The notes: generated by a model from the sequence alone, not told the origin. DNA of 64,000 nt from Silene conica (GCA_029255685.2 CM055317.2:68809460-68873459), one strand, 5' to 3'; shown: positions 33,120 to 45,365, counted from the stretch's first letter. Numbers and translations: made by a program.

Positions 33120-33122
<3 letters not shown>

Positions 33123-33168
33123 GAATCAACTCAAGGCTTTTAACTGAAATTGATGTATAACTATTTTA

Positions 33169-33636
33169 TTACCTCACGGCATTTTTCCTATGCTGGACTT
33201 CTTCATCAGTATCGTATATGTAAAGCTGGCAGAATTTTGGGGGAGCTGAATCTGGAGGTAACAAAGACCCTATTAAGTGAAAATTCTGACCACCCATTTT
33301 GAAAGTGTATGTTCCTCGACCTCGATTCACGGTATTGTCGATTTTCCCTCCCATCGAGGTGAAGGAAAACATCGAATTATAAGCTCTGATGTTGTCAATA
33401 AAGTGTCTGCTTTGCGGATGTGTTCGACTAAAAAGATCTCTTAATAAATCAGGAGGATGTTTCAAGTATGGGAGTTCTATTGTTCCATCCATGCAACACA
33501 ATGAGAATGCTGGAATTTTTGGAGTCCTATTCTTTCGCAATCTTTCTGCGTACCACATTTCTGCTTTACAATGTACGCATTTGTAATTTGGATCACCAAT
33601 ATCCCAGTAACCTTCGAGTGCTTCAATTGCTGACAT
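33169..33636 (-). CDS. Helitron protein, N-terminal zinc-binding exon
   Basis: GDPNYKCVHCKAEMWYAERL with a CxxC pair and later CC, the usual N-terminal zinc-finger-like block of plant Helitron proteins, then LRDLF...HFIDNIRAYNSMFSF. Ends at a donor (GTGAG|GTAATA). The following intron contains the long AT repeat. Confidence 0.8.
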   Translation of the reverse strand: MSAIEALEGYWDIGDPNYKCVHCKAEMWYAERLRKNRTPKIPAFSLCCMDGTIELPYLKHPPDLLRDLFSRTHPQSRHFIDNIRAYNSMFSFTSMGGKIDNTVNRGRGTYTFKMGGQNFHLIGSLLPPDSAPPKFCQLYIYDTDEEVQHRKNAVR

Positions 33637-33696
33637 TACGTTATGTGAAAATGTTATGTTAGTAATGATTGATAATTTTTATAAGTCTTATATGCA

Positions 33697-36631
33697 TTAA
33701 TTATTTCTTTGTTTTTTCACAGGTATATAATTTAGATATTTATAATTACCTTCATCAGTATCACCAGTATCGTCATCAGTTCTACTTGATGAAGCCTCGC
33801 ACGTGGACTTGGACCCAATATTTCTCGTAGAAGATTCAGGCATATCTTGTATAATCTGGGAATCAGGTTGTTCTCTCATATTGTCTTTGTGCATTCTTCT
33901 CGCTTCTAAGTTATGTGGTTAAGTAAAACAAATAAGATAAGCATAATCTAACTTTATATATATTATACTAAAATACTAAAATTACCTTGCTCAATCTGAC
34001 CAATATCAACGTCATTTCGACTTGATGAAGCCTCAAATCTTGACCCAAGATTTCTGGTTATGCTTTGACGTATGTTTGTATTCGGGTATGTAGGTTGATT
34101 CATGTTTACCAACGTGGTAGCTTGGTGAGATGCTATGTAGATAGGTGTATGAAACCAAAGACAAATTAGGTAGATACTAAAAAAAGTTCATATAATGACA
34201 TGTGTATTATCTACTTATGTATAATAACCAACCTTCATATGCTGCACAAATATTCCTAGTCAATTTCTCCAATACTTCTCGACTGTAGTAAGCCGGTTGC
34301 TTAACGTTTACAGATGTGTTTATTGTATTGGATACTGCAATAAAATAAGGGAGGTGACCAAAGACTAATAATTTTCAAAACAAAGTATGAGCTATATGAT
34401 AAATATATATTTTTATATATACCATTTTGACTTGATGATGCTTCATATCTGGTTTTCCTATTAACTTTTGAAGAGCCAGCTATTTTAAATATATAGCATT
34501 GTTAGTAGAGGGGAAAATGATGATCCATAGTGTTGATATTGTTGAAACGATAGGAAAAGTATAATTGAAAAAAAACATTGATACCTGTTGAAGGAGTATG
34601 ATTCAAAAATGTATACTCACTTGACTGACATTGAATTGTAGTAGCTACCTCCTCATTGATCAAATTTCCTGCATCCGTCAAGTTCAAACCTGTGCATTTT
34701 CATTTATTATCTATATACAGTTCATTAATGATATTGAATTCTCTTAGTGAAATCAGATTTAATGCCTGCATTAATCATTATTAATAATCGTGCACTTTAT
34801 GAATACTTACTTTGATAGCACATTTATTATAACACTATTGACACTAACATCAAGTTTTTGTGATTTATGAACGTATGAGAGGTACTGTACCGGTGCCAGT
34901 AGAACTCAGCGGTGTGGTAGGAGTATGTATGAGCGGTGTGCTAGGAGTATATATGTCAGTGGACATGCAGGTATTCTTGCTCATCCTTTTTGCAGATAAG
35001 ATTGACTTTCTACTTTCTCTTGCATTGGTTGCATTTGTTCGATGTGCTTCTAGCAGTTTGTAAAACATAATGTAAATCATGAAAATTAACACAACATATA
35101 TGCGTGGCCTTACACAATTTAAAGAATTTACCTGTAAGCATATTGATTGGACACTGACCTACATTTTGGTGAAATGGACACTTCTGCTAAAAACTTAGAC
35201 ATTGAAAAGTTGCTTTATTGCTTGCTTTCTTTTGGAATGTAATCATCTTTCGTTTCTGTCTAGCAATTTGTGAGCATATTTGACAATTTGGAATATATCC
35301 ACCATGAATGGCTGCTGTTTCAATTAAGTACATGGATTGGCTGATCAGACATTCTACTATTTAGCCATGTATCACCAAGTAGAAATAATTAATGGGTGTA
35401 GAAACGTACCACCATGAATAACATTGGCAAATGCTGGTGACTGCGTATTTGCATTAGGCATGGAAGTTATCCGGGTTATAATGTTGTTAACTGGAGACGT
35501 TTTCTCACAAATAATTGCTTCTATGTTTTCTGCGGAGTGGACAAAGCTTTTCATATAATCACTTAAATAAATTGGTATGCGATTGTCATTGGTAACTGAT
35601 TGCTGATAAATAATAGGTTATAATTACCTGTACGTCTGTCATTCAAAATTAGTTTTCCCTTTCCACGAACATCCGTCAGGGCGCCTTGTGTATTAGCTTT
35701 TCTTTTTCCTGGAACATTAGTCACTGAATACATCGTAGTACGGCCAGCGTGTATAATTGTCGTCATATGATTAAAACTCATTTCACCTACATTCTTTGTG
35801 TCTTACCGATACAACATTTTTGCATGATTCCCTTCTATTATTTTTCACTCATACGTGACATGGCACTGTAAATAACATTACTGTACTCATTATATAATGA
35901 TATATGCAATAATGCTAAAATATTTCAGCTTGCCTATCAACTATACAAAGCTTGAGTACTGAGATGCTCTTCGGTGTGTTATGTCGTCTCTTGAGCTGAT
36001 GATAATATTTTGTCGGCAAAGATGTGATAATTGGAGTTTTCGTATCTCCATTTAATTGTTAATTATTATATTATCGCTTTTTTTTCTTGTCTAGGTATGA
36101 ATATAAGAAATAAGCTAAGGCGATATTTTCTAAAAATAATCACGCAATAGGGGGCTGTTTAAAGTATTGTACTGTTGGATTCTGCTTATTGTGAAATTCA
36201 CAAATACTGTTTAAACTATTCCTTCTGTACTGTTTAAAGTACTGTACTGTACAGTTGGATTCTGCTTATTGTGAAGTTCATATTATTAAAATCGAATAAC
36301 TTTTGGAATACTGATTATTGTGAAATAAATAGCTTTGTATAAAAATAGATACCTTCTATAGATTGACATGATTGCCTTCTTTTTTCCAGATTCGTGATAT
36401 CACTTAGAGGACTGACTTCATTTCCGGATGATGTCTGAGGTAAGTCTGACTGCACCTTTGTGACAAGCCGTTGATTCTCTGAGATGATAGAAGAGGTATT
36501 GTTATTTTTTTGATATAGCAAAATAAAAAATGTAACTGGTAATGTGTGAAAGAAATTGTATTACCTTTGTATGGATGTTTTGTTGCTGCCTTCCTCTTTT
36601 TATCATTAGTGCTTGAAATATTTGGAACCAT
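33697..36631 (-). other. Probable 5' exons of Helitron gene with repeated EASSSR motif
   Basis: A series of short open segments separated by AT-rich intron-like DNA. Three of them encode variants of the same peptide: STCEASSSRTD (about 33790), RFEASSSRND (about 34020) and RYEASSSQNG (about 34440). Further up are KRKANTQGALTDVRGKGKL (about 35680), SPLSDITNLEKRRQ (about 36390) and NDKKRKAATKHPYKG (about 36600). Composition (Ser, Lys, Asp rich) suggests a disordered N-terminal tail or regulatory region. Exact splicing is not resolvable by eye. Confidence 0.45.
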
Positions 36632-36639
36632 TTTCTTAT

Positions 36640-37717
36640 CTGAATCTTCTTCAGAACTTGATATGTGAAGCTTTGTTGTTTGAGTTTAATTCCAACTTTG
36701 AGAATTATTATACATCGTTTTGTCATTAGATTATGTAAATTTGTTCAGCTTAAATAGATGAACTAATAGATGGAGTATTCAATGTTATCATCAGTGAAAA
36801 CATTTAAATTTTCATCTTTCCGCCAAATACCAATTTTTGGCTCCTAGACACTAAAATTTTTGATTTCCGCCAAATCTTCATTAAACTTATCCTTATTTTT
36901 GGTGATAATAATGTTGTTTACATTTTAGATAGGATTTGATTAGTTGGAAAGATAATATCTTTGTTGTTTACATTTTAGATAGAATTTTATGAGAGTGACA
37001 TTCTGGGTCTTAATTGTCTGTATTGTAAGACGGTTCTTTTACATAATTTAGGGTACTGTAGTCCATAATTATCGTGCAATAATTGTAAGACGGTTCTTTT
37101 ATATGTAAAAACTTCAAATCTTCTTTTACTAAAGGACCTCTGATTGCATTTTCATTCATTAATCCGTCAAGTTCATGAATGAGTTTCTGGTTCTTTTATA
37201 TGTAAAAACTTCAAATCTTCTTTTATATTAAAGGGTTTCAAATGAACAATCTTAAAATTAGGCCACCGACACTCTGATTTTGAGTTTCTGGTTGCTGAAT
37301 GCTGATGATGATATCAAAATGGTGTTTTTTTAATGCACGAAGAACATTTCTGTTAGTCCAGTTCATGTGAATTTAAAACCGAAAAAATGTCGTATGTGGA
37401 CCATGTGGTGTTCATTTTGATGCTGCTGTACCATTAGATTCGGTAGCCAGGCCTTTTGACTTCATATGTTATTATCATCTTGTAGGGTGGGATATATACA
37501 CTTCCAAGTGATCTATCACCTGGAGCCAAAAATATTTTAACACTGACATATTATAATTGGGCTTCTGAAAAAATGAGAAATATAGTTCGAAAGTGTTGAC
37601 TAAAACTGACATTATAATTGGGGTCTAATACACTTAGAAAAATTTATTCTAGAATAAAAAAAAACAGTCTTATATGATAAATGGTCACATGTTATCACTG
37701 ATACTCTTCCACCACGA
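36640..37717. other. Helitron spacer with small internal duplications
   Basis: No gene found. Several short direct repeats: GTTGTTTACATTTTAGATAG twice (36913, 36964), a TTGTAAGACGGTTCTTTTA pair (about 37025, 37085) and a TGTAAAAACTTCAAATC pair (about 37104, 37201). 37310-37470 is repeated at 39545-39685. Confidence 0.5.
37310..37470. repeat. Internal Helitron repeat, copy 1
   Basis: GGTGTTTTTTTAATGCACGA through GATTCGGTAGCCAG and CCTTTTGACTTC recurs at about 39550-39683 with a small deletion. The two copies are in the same orientation. Copy 2 lies inside the segment captured in the RPA intron. Confidence 0.8.
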
Positions 37718-40700
37718 TCATTCCTTTTCAATCTTGACTTGGAGCAGTTTTTTGGTAGCTGAAAATTTATCCCCTATGATTTGAACATCACAATCATCAT
37801 CATTGCTTGTGTCTAACATTTTTGATAAAGAGCGTTTTAAGGGGGGAGTGATCAAGCAGTCACTGGCTGAACTTCCGTATGAATGTTCCTGTGTTAGAAA
37901 TAATTTTATCAAGTTAGTGTATTTATTGAATAAGAAACATATTCAAATCAAATCAAATAATATTTAATGCAAAATATACCTCAATTTCAGACACTGCTTT
38001 ACTTTCTTTGATCTTCACATCATGACACATACTACCAACTTCGGATTCCTAGGTTGATTTTGTTCCATAAGTAAAATAAGATTGTGAAAGACAATTGTAG
38101 CATATTTATTAGTTGAATAATCATTTTGGCTTACCTTAATGGCCAAGTACTTAGTTGTCCAGCGTTCCACCATATCCTCATCATCACTCATACTAAGTAC
38201 TGTATATGATCTTGAATTTTGCTCCAAGTTGTATTTAGGGTGAACTTCCACCTTGAAGACAAATTGCTTGTCAATAAAAATGTCAAAGTCTGGCATATCA
38301 TCCTTTCGCCCTTTCTGTTATCATTATGAATTATGTTTTGATGAGAAAGTAGAAATAAAAACTTGACGTAGTATTCATGTCATTATGTAATGTCATATAA
38401 CTTCTATAATATTATTTCACAGATATATTGGATATGAGTCACCTGTTCAAGGGAAGATAGCATGTCCTTTGCAGAGACCTTGATGAAGCTTGTAATTTGC
38501 GTCTCAAAGATGACAAACTCGGATAGTTCATTATCCGTACCAATGACGCGAAACTTAACTTGATACCTGAATCAAATGAGGTATGATATTATGGACACAA
38601 AACTTATTTAATATTCAGTTAGGGGTCAGTATTGGTAAAGTTCTTTAAAATAGGGATGTGAATCATCAAATTGCTCGTGAACTAAGACATTTGAAAATAA
38701 AATAGGAGAACAAATGACCGGGATAAAAGAAGTAACTTCTTTAAACCATCATTTGTTTATAAGAAGGACATCAGTTTTTTGGGTATAATTTTGGAGAGGT
38801 TTAACGTGTGATCTTTTTCGGCAATCCGACTTTTTTTATCGGGAAAAAAGTCAAATAAGTGCGTAACTAAACTCCTGTAAAACGATTTTATATAAATATA
38901 TGGTAAAACGAAATCAATTAATAATTACATTTACTCACCAAAACCGAGATGTTTAAATCGTATTTTTACAATTATATTAACGTAAAACCACTTATCGAGT
39001 CAGTAAAAAAATCATTATTTTCTTTAGTCTGGGGTTTTAGATTTCCAGAACATCAAACATTCATTATAGCGGGATTTAACACAGAAAGCTCGAGTTTTAG
39101 AGAGAGAACGTAGAACAAAAATGGAAGCAATTGTTGTAGATGCTGGATCCAAGTTCCTCAAAGCAGGATTTGCAATCCCTGATCAACCTCCTCCTCTCGT
39201 AATTTTTCTTCACTTTTAATTTCATCTTTCACTCTATTATTTATCCTCACTCCGTCTCCATTATTTGTTTACCTTCGATTAAAATACTCCTTACGAAGAT
39301 TATAAAAGATAAACAAATGACGGAGACAAAGGGATTACTAAATTTATGTTTAATTATAGGTATAGTTTTTCTTGCTTAAGAATTGTTTATCAAAAAGCAA
39401 AAAGCCCATGTCTTTTGTTTAGTGATTATTGAATTTATACCCAAAAAAAATTGGGTTTTGGATTGTATGAGAGTGACATTCTGGGTCTTAATTGTCTGAA
39501 TTGTGACATTCTGGGTCTTAACTTCATTATTGGTTTGAGCATAAGACATGGTGTTTTTTTAATGCACGAAGAACATTTCTGTTAGTTCAGTCCATGTGAA
39601 TTTAAAACCGAAAAAATGTCGAATGTGGTGTTCATTTTGATGCTGCTGTACCATTAGATTCGGTAGCCAGTCCTTTTGACTTCTCATGATATTATGGACA
39701 CAAAACTTATTTAATATTCAGTTAGGGGTCAGTATAATACCTTGGTATGCTAGTCTCAGACCCCTCCGTACTGCCAATGCATTTTTCCCTCTTGCAAACC
39801 CATCTACCCGCATCATTTTTCAGCACTTTACTGGTACAATGCTTGCAGCTATCGTAGTACCATTTGACATTCAAATCAACATCATAAATAGATGCAACTG
39901 TGACATATCTCCCGGCCTATAACTGAACGACATAAAACATTTAGATTAATATTGACAATATGATGGTCTGATTTTTCAGGTTTTTGGATAGGTGCCTCTA
40001 CCAGATACTGTGTTATCGACAAAGAAGGTATGTTATTAGTTTTTTTAGCTGCTCAACGTGCCTTTTATCTGCTTCGGTAGTCTTGCATATTATTGAATGT
40101 GTGTTGAATTGGAATTAATTTGAGTCAAAGTAAAATGGAATATATTGAATATATGGAATATATGGAATAAAATCTTGTTAGAGAAAAAAGCATGATAAAT
40201 TAGGAAACGTTTTGGCGTGAAATCTGTTAATTCCATAGATTTAGGCCGTGAAATTATTATTCCATTATATCATTATTATACCATATATTGAATGTTATTG
40301 TATAATAGCTGTAGGTGTAGGTATGCTTTTTCGTCTTGATGAATACTTTGCCTATTCAGATTGTTTAATTCATATGAAAGATAATTTTCGAGTTTTTTTT
40401 AAGGAAATTCCGCTGATGTTAATATTGAATTGTTGAAAACGGTATAGATTATAATATTTTTTCTGATTTTTTAAAAATGAATAAACTTGATAAAAACGAA
40501 ATAGAGGGAGCGAGCAGTAGGAGTGTTACTTGATAAAAACGAAATAAACTTGATTTTTTAAAAATGAATAAACTTGATAAACTATTACCTTTTGACATTT
40601 CTTAATTTCAGAGATTGTACTCAAATTATCCCCCGATAGCATATCTTCAGATTCAGTCGAGAAATATGATATAACATTGGAGCTACTTGGTTCACCGATA

Positions 40701-41849
40701 GAATGTAGCCTGTGTTGCGTTAGGTTTGCAAAAATCAGAAAGTTCAATAGTATTATAAGAATTTATACAGTAGTTCTGCCAAACTTACTCTTCGAGGAAC
40801 GCTTCCACCTCTGGAATTGCATGGTTAAAAAAAAATTTGGTCGCGTGTCTTGTAGTTGTCACTCTAGGTTCACCTAGTTGATAGTTAATAAAAAATATTA
40901 TGAATATGTAAAATATTGATAGCACGAAATTTGTATTATAACAATATTAGCATACCTTCCCATTTACATCGTTGAACACAGCGGATGACAATTATAGCAG
41001 GTTCAGTAGGATCTTTACATGCATCAACAAACGCCTGGACTAAACAAACATAGTTGTTCCATACCGAGCATGCAATTTTCTCCTTCCTGAGAAGGATTTT
41101 TATAAACAGATTATTATAAATTCTTATACTCAAATATTTATAAACATGTGACAATAAAAATAAAAGTAGCATATTTTTTACCAACATTCTCTATGTATAT
41201 TGTCATCCAACTATTTCCATTCTTTGTTGATCTGACTTCTCCGACTCCGGAAAATTTACCAATGACATCTGCGTGAGTATAAAAAGTTTGTGGTTAGTTT
41301 ATTAAGTTATATAATAAATAAAAATTTTATAATTATTTGATTTTTGGATGTACCTATGTAATGTTCATCAGATATTGTCTCGGTTAGAATGTCACGAAAG
41401 TCCACAAACTTGAATCCATATTGTGGGATGGGTAGATCCTGAACCTCTTTAACCATCGTTGGATATGAAAAGTAGATGCGTAGTTCAGCAGATGTTGCAA
41501 TTTCAGCGCCCTTATTTGCTTCCACTTGAAATCTTGATAGTTTGTATAAATGGCCCTCTTTGATCTTGTTTTTGAATTTGTTGATGATACTTTTGCGGAT
41601 AGTAGCCTGAATTATATTTTCCTGAAAATTGTATGCTAGAATATTAGTAAATAGTACATAGTCATATGAAAAAAGTCAATTAACCGTTAGTACCTCCGAA
41701 TCAAATAGAAGCATCTCCAATGATAGAGTATCATCCTTGTTGTAGAAACTTTTTCTCTCCCAAAGGTGAACAACCCGTACCACAATTTCTGCAGTAAGGG
41801 TCTCTGAAGTCAAGTGACGTATGGCAACAGGGGTGCAATTCAAAGCCAT
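37718..41849 (-). CDS. Helitron RPA70-like single-strand DNA-binding protein
   Basis: Multi-exon relative of replication protein A large subunit, commonly carried by plant Helitrons. Exon 1 41849-41704 (ATG at 41849) encodes a DUF223/OB-type strand (VVRVVHLWERKSF). Exon 2 covers about 41634-41354 with KFKNKIKEGHLYKLSRFQV and FVDFRDIL. Then DVIGKFSGVGEVRS (about 41270) and SVWNNYVCLVQAFVDAC (about 41070), a VEAFLEE exon (about 40800), and a DBD-C exon at about 39918-39736 with a C4 zinc ribbon (CKHC...CKREKC) after GRYVTVASIYDVD. Then a FRVIGTDNELSEFVIFET exon (38570-38440), 38296-38130, and a C-terminal tail ending at 37718. The intron between the zinc-ribbon exon and the next one has been inflated by captured DNA. 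It probably binds single-stranded DNA during transposition. Confidence 0.7.
39121..39198 (+). pseudogene. Captured first coding exon of ARP7-like actin-related protein
   Basis: ATG at 39121 opens 26 codons (MEAIVVDAGSKFLKAGFAIP then DQPPPL) that match the N-terminus of plant ARP7, a nuclear actin-related protein of chromatin remodelling complexes. A GTAATT donor follows at 39199, and about 100 bases of 5'-UTR-like sequence precede. The rest of the gene is absent. A small Stowaway-like MITE (about 39250-39340) sits in what would be its first intron. Opposite in strand to the RPA host gene. Confidence 0.75.
39545..39685. repeat. Internal Helitron repeat, copy 2
   Basis: Partner of 37310-37470 in the same orientation, lying between the ARP7-like exon and the 50-bp duplication. 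Confidence 0.8.
39978..40027 (+). other. Exon-like segment of unknown origin
   Basis: Bounded by a TTTTTCAG acceptor and an AAG|GTATGT donor on the plus strand, and open in one frame (FWIGASTRYCVIDKE). It is inside another RPA intron. It could be a further captured host exon. I do not recognise the protein. Confidence 0.3.
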
Positions 41850-42330
41850 AACAGAATTTTTTATCTCCTAATGGTGAATGAAGTGACGAAGTCAAGTGAC
41901 GTTGATATTAGATGAGTTGTAACAGGGGTATTTTATAATATGCATTCGGAAATTTTATATTATTATTGTTATTATATTATATTTTATACAATATGCAGTT
42001 TTTTACGTATGATTGGCTTCTGCAGTGATTGGCTTCTGCAGTGATACGCATGAAATCTTTGAGGAGGTCAAGGAAATAAGAGATTGAGACGTGTTGGCTA
42101 CTGCCATGATTGGCTGATATGAAATTTTATATTATCAAATTGATTCCATTTGCTTATAGTGTTGTACAATATAGAAAGTACGTGTTGGCTACTGCCATGA
42201 TTGGTATTAATTTGAGTGAATCACGGGTGAATGTTATTGGACAATGTATAGCTCTAGAATGAATTTAATTGGACAATAGCTCCAGGATGCTTTACATTGC
42301 GACACGTAGGACAATGCTTTCTTCTGGTGA

Positions 42331-42373
42331 TGCCACGTCAGCAGCTTGGCTTCTGCATTAGATAAATATATGA
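42331..42373 (-). other. Helitron 5' terminus
   Basis: Minus-strand TCATATATTTATC then ATGCAGAAGCCAAGC and GACGTGGC; preceded by A. Matches 1815-1857 over the subterminal motif. Confidence 0.75.
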
Positions 42374-43716
42374 TAAAGGGAATTATATTCACTCGACAAA
42401 TTGGTTATGTAGTTGTGTAATTAGGGTGTACAAAAAGAACGTTAGAGAAATGATTATATTTTACAAGAAAATGAGATAGCGTCACTCTCTCACCTGTATT
42501 AGTTGTTGGAGTAGAAAGTTGCTCCAAGACTTAAGAGTTGTACATTATTCCATATCGAAAGGATAGTGGTGGAGACACAAGTGAACAATTTGGTCTATCT
42601 ACTTAATTTGGTCGATGAGTTGGTCTATCGACCAAATCTGGTCTATCGACTTAATCTGGTCGATGTGTTGGTTTATCGACTTAATTTGGCCGACAAGTTG
42701 GTCGATCGACTTACTTATTCTAACGTTCGTCTTCTCCACTGGTCTAAACTTTTGCATATGATTCTTACCAGCTGTTATGAAATAGCTGTTAGACATTATT
42801 ACTAAATAATATTCAGATTTATTTCTATTGATTATTGGTTTTATGACCATTAATCCCATATCTTATGGTATCCTAAGTGAATGTTAAAAGCCTCCTACAC
42901 AATATACATTGGATTATAAATCATCTATTATGCCTACGTTATAGAAATCATTCAAAAGGCATTCAACAAGACGATAAATAAAATGCATCAACTAAAACAA
43001 AATTCATTCATGACATAATACCGTTATTATGTTTAACAAATTTTTACCAAACCACCTTACGAGATTAAAATTATGTGTTTATACCGTTTTAATGACATTA
43101 ATCTTAATAAATTTATAATCCATTATCTTAAACTGTTTTAAAATAATATGTATCATGCGAGAGTGAACCGTTTCACAAATATAATATACTAATTCCGTAT
43201 ATAGTATATTACTTAAGGCCAAGGGAAAATAAAACAAGTTATTTTCGGAAAAAAGAACGCCTGTTACAGAGACGTGGTCGACCGACCTCACCTCGGGGTC
43301 GACCGACCATCTGCCAGTCATAAAAACTTCCTGCAACAGCACCAAGGTCGACCGACCTATCAACCAGGACGACCGACCACCAAAGTGAAAAACGAGTTTC
43401 TGAAAACGCAAATCGCTGCACTTTAAAACCAAAACAAGTTTTTAACTTTGATTTAAAACGTGTAAATCAAATTAAACAACAACAAAAGGTTCACATATTG
43501 CTAAAAATATCGATTAAATAACAATATGTAAACAAGAATCGAAAACAATATCGATTACTCACAAAAAGAAAACTGCCAAAACAGAAAACACACGCGATAG
43601 TCGGTCGACCGACCGCAACAGTGGGTCGATCGACCGACATGGCGACAGATCGCATTTTAAAAAAAAAATTTAATTAAAACTTATGAAAAACACAAAAGTA
43701 AAAATTTCGTGGCCTT
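42374..43716. other. LTR-element debris with GGTCGACCGACC motifs
   Basis: No ORF supported. 42590-42715 contains a run of GGTCTATCGACC / GGTCGAT units about 17-24 bases apart. 43268-43385 and 43600-43640 contain GGTCGACCGACC palindromes. A CCATATCGAAAGGATAGTGG motif at 42550 resembles LTR 5' regions. It is the interior side of the minus-strand LTR element whose primer site is at 43717. Confidence 0.4.
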
Positions 43717-43729
43717 GGCTCTGATACCA
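43717..43729 (-). other. tRNA-iMet primer-binding site
   Basis: Minus strand reads TGGTATCAGAGCC, the complement of the initiator Met tRNA 3' end, two bases inside the LTR edge at 43732. This fixes the polarity of the LTR element as minus. Confidence 0.85.
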
Positions 43730-43731
43730 CT

Positions 43732-44720
43732 TGTGGGGAATAAAACATATATTCGCCTTAAAACATGAAGGATTATAACGAAATATACAATTGTGATTAT
43801 AGTCATAAGTTAATAAAAACATGAAAATAATTACAACCTTGAGTCCTTGCGCAAATAGGCCTAAGAACAGGAATTAAAGTAAATTCCCTCCTATAACTTG
43901 CACCCAAGACTTTGTTTGAGACGATGCCGCGTGTGCTAGAAAAGCTCTCCAATTGCCTTGCAATATGGGGAGAGTTTTGTGAGGTTTAGATGTGAGATCT
44001 GAGGTTTTGGGAGAAGGATGCTCTCAAAACCCTAATTGTGAGAATTATGAATTAACCAGTAGTTGACAAAAGGAGAATAACTCTCCTTTTGTAACCCTTG
44101 GGTCGGCCGAATTGGAGTAGGGTAAGGGTGGGCTTTTTCATTCTTGCCTTATTCTCTTGCGTGATTCGACCCGTTTTGCTAAATATTATTCGCGGGTATT
44201 TATTATAAATCGTATGCATGTTATCAGATATTAATGCATTTGATAACATCAATAATGGTCTGACAGAATACGATATTGTATAATTGGCCAAATTAATATA
44301 ACTGTTTATATTAATACGCAAATTCAATATTTAATTAAACATAACTGTTTATATTTAATTTTACGAATTAATCATGAAATCTTATTAGCTAAAATTGTTT
44401 AATCCGTATTAAATAATAATCTCAACATCTCATTGACTAATTTAATAGTCAATACCTCTGACTAACTGTTTAGTCGTATCCGGCATAAATGTGATTGTAT
44501 TTTCATACCTTCACATCTCTCAAACGTGTCCTATAGGTGTGACGTATAGGGACCAGTTGATCACCGCCATCCGTATGACAATAACGTCAAACTTATCTAG
44601 CAAGCCAACCGTTATTGATAAACGTGGATCAACTGATAATAATACTGAAGTATGCCCTTGTGATCCTTTAAGAGATTTAGTAAGTCATTGTACTAACTGT
44701 CAAGGACACCAGCCCCAACA
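43732..44720 (-). mobile_element. 5' LTR of a truncated minus-strand retrotransposon
   Basis: Runs from TGTGGGGAATAAAAC at 43732 to CCAGCCCCAACA at 44720, so it is bounded by TG...CA on either strand. The primer-binding site lies next to its left edge. No matching second LTR and no gag or pol on the minus strand were found, so the element is truncated or a non-coding derivative. Confidence 0.65.
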
Positions 44721-45365
44721 TGAATATCTAAAGATTTGTAGATGCTTAGAGATGTTAATTAGCTAGTACACATGAGATTTTGATATGGTGTCTACGTTTG
44801 TATGTCATCTTCTTGTTTTACTAAGTTAATGAGGATATGGTATTTTTGGTAGTGCATAGCTTGATTGGATAACAGGGAGATGGTGCAATCTAGCTTACAC
44901 CTGTTTTGGGATTATACGGAGTTCTTTTCTTTATCAATGGCTTTGAGTTAAGACTTGGTTTTGGAATTTTTATATTGGGTTTAAGTTGTCGTACCTTTGA
45001 CTTTAACTTGCGGGTGAGTAGCGTTGAGTTTATACTCTAAGGGTTGAGCACGGTTCTTTGAACCTTTAACAGTATCGATATTAAAATTGAAATGGAACTT
45101 GGTTACTGGTATTGAGTTATGAGTATTGGGCCGTTGTGCCATATTGTTTTTACGGTCCAGAGTGACCATGGTTACTGAGTTATATTCTTTAAGTTGAAAT
45201 CGATATTGAGATGGAAATATTGTTTCACAGCTTTATCTGCCAGTTCACTCACCCCTTGTCCTTGGTCTTAGGGTCGGCGTTGAGAATACAATACTGGTTC
45301 ACTATCAATGTTTGTTTTATGAGATGGAAGATGATTTGATTGTTTTATTATGAGATGGTGTAATG
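44721..45365. other. Unassigned retrotransposon flank
   Basis: Probably internal to the plus-strand copia element that follows, but too decayed to read. Nothing else recognised. Confidence 0.3.

Larger units (their letters stand above)
38583..39735. other. Captured DNA in RPA intron, flanked by 50-bp direct duplication
   Basis: The 50 bases at 38583-38632 (starting ATGATATTATGGACACAAAA) are repeated exactly at 39686-39735. Both lie in one minus-strand RPA intron whose donor (beyond 39735) and acceptor (before 38583) would otherwise be only about 71 bases apart. Between the copies are 1,053 bases including an ARP7-like first exon and a second copy of the 37310-37470 sequence. Confidence 0.8.
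26965..42373 (-). mobile_element. Coding Helitron with Rep/helicase, RPA and captured host gene pieces
   Basis: Complete rolling-circle transposon read on the minus strand. The 5' end is TC at 42373-42372 with ATGCAGAAGCCAAGC just inside. The 3' end is a hairpin (ACCCGTGAA/TTCACGGGT) then TAGAACCTAG ending at 26965. It is flanked by A (5') and T (3'), the AT target. In order 5' to 3': RPA70-like gene, short repeated exons, Rep/helicase gene, JmjC fragment in opposite orientation, 191-bp tandem repeats, 3' hairpin. Replication is by an HUH nuclease/helicase in family members. The helicase carries a stop codon, so this copy may now be defective. Confidence 0.85.

Noticed and set aside
43717..43731. 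tRNA gene for initiator Met
   Set aside because: Only the 3'-end complement is present, directly beside an LTR edge; it is a primer-binding site.
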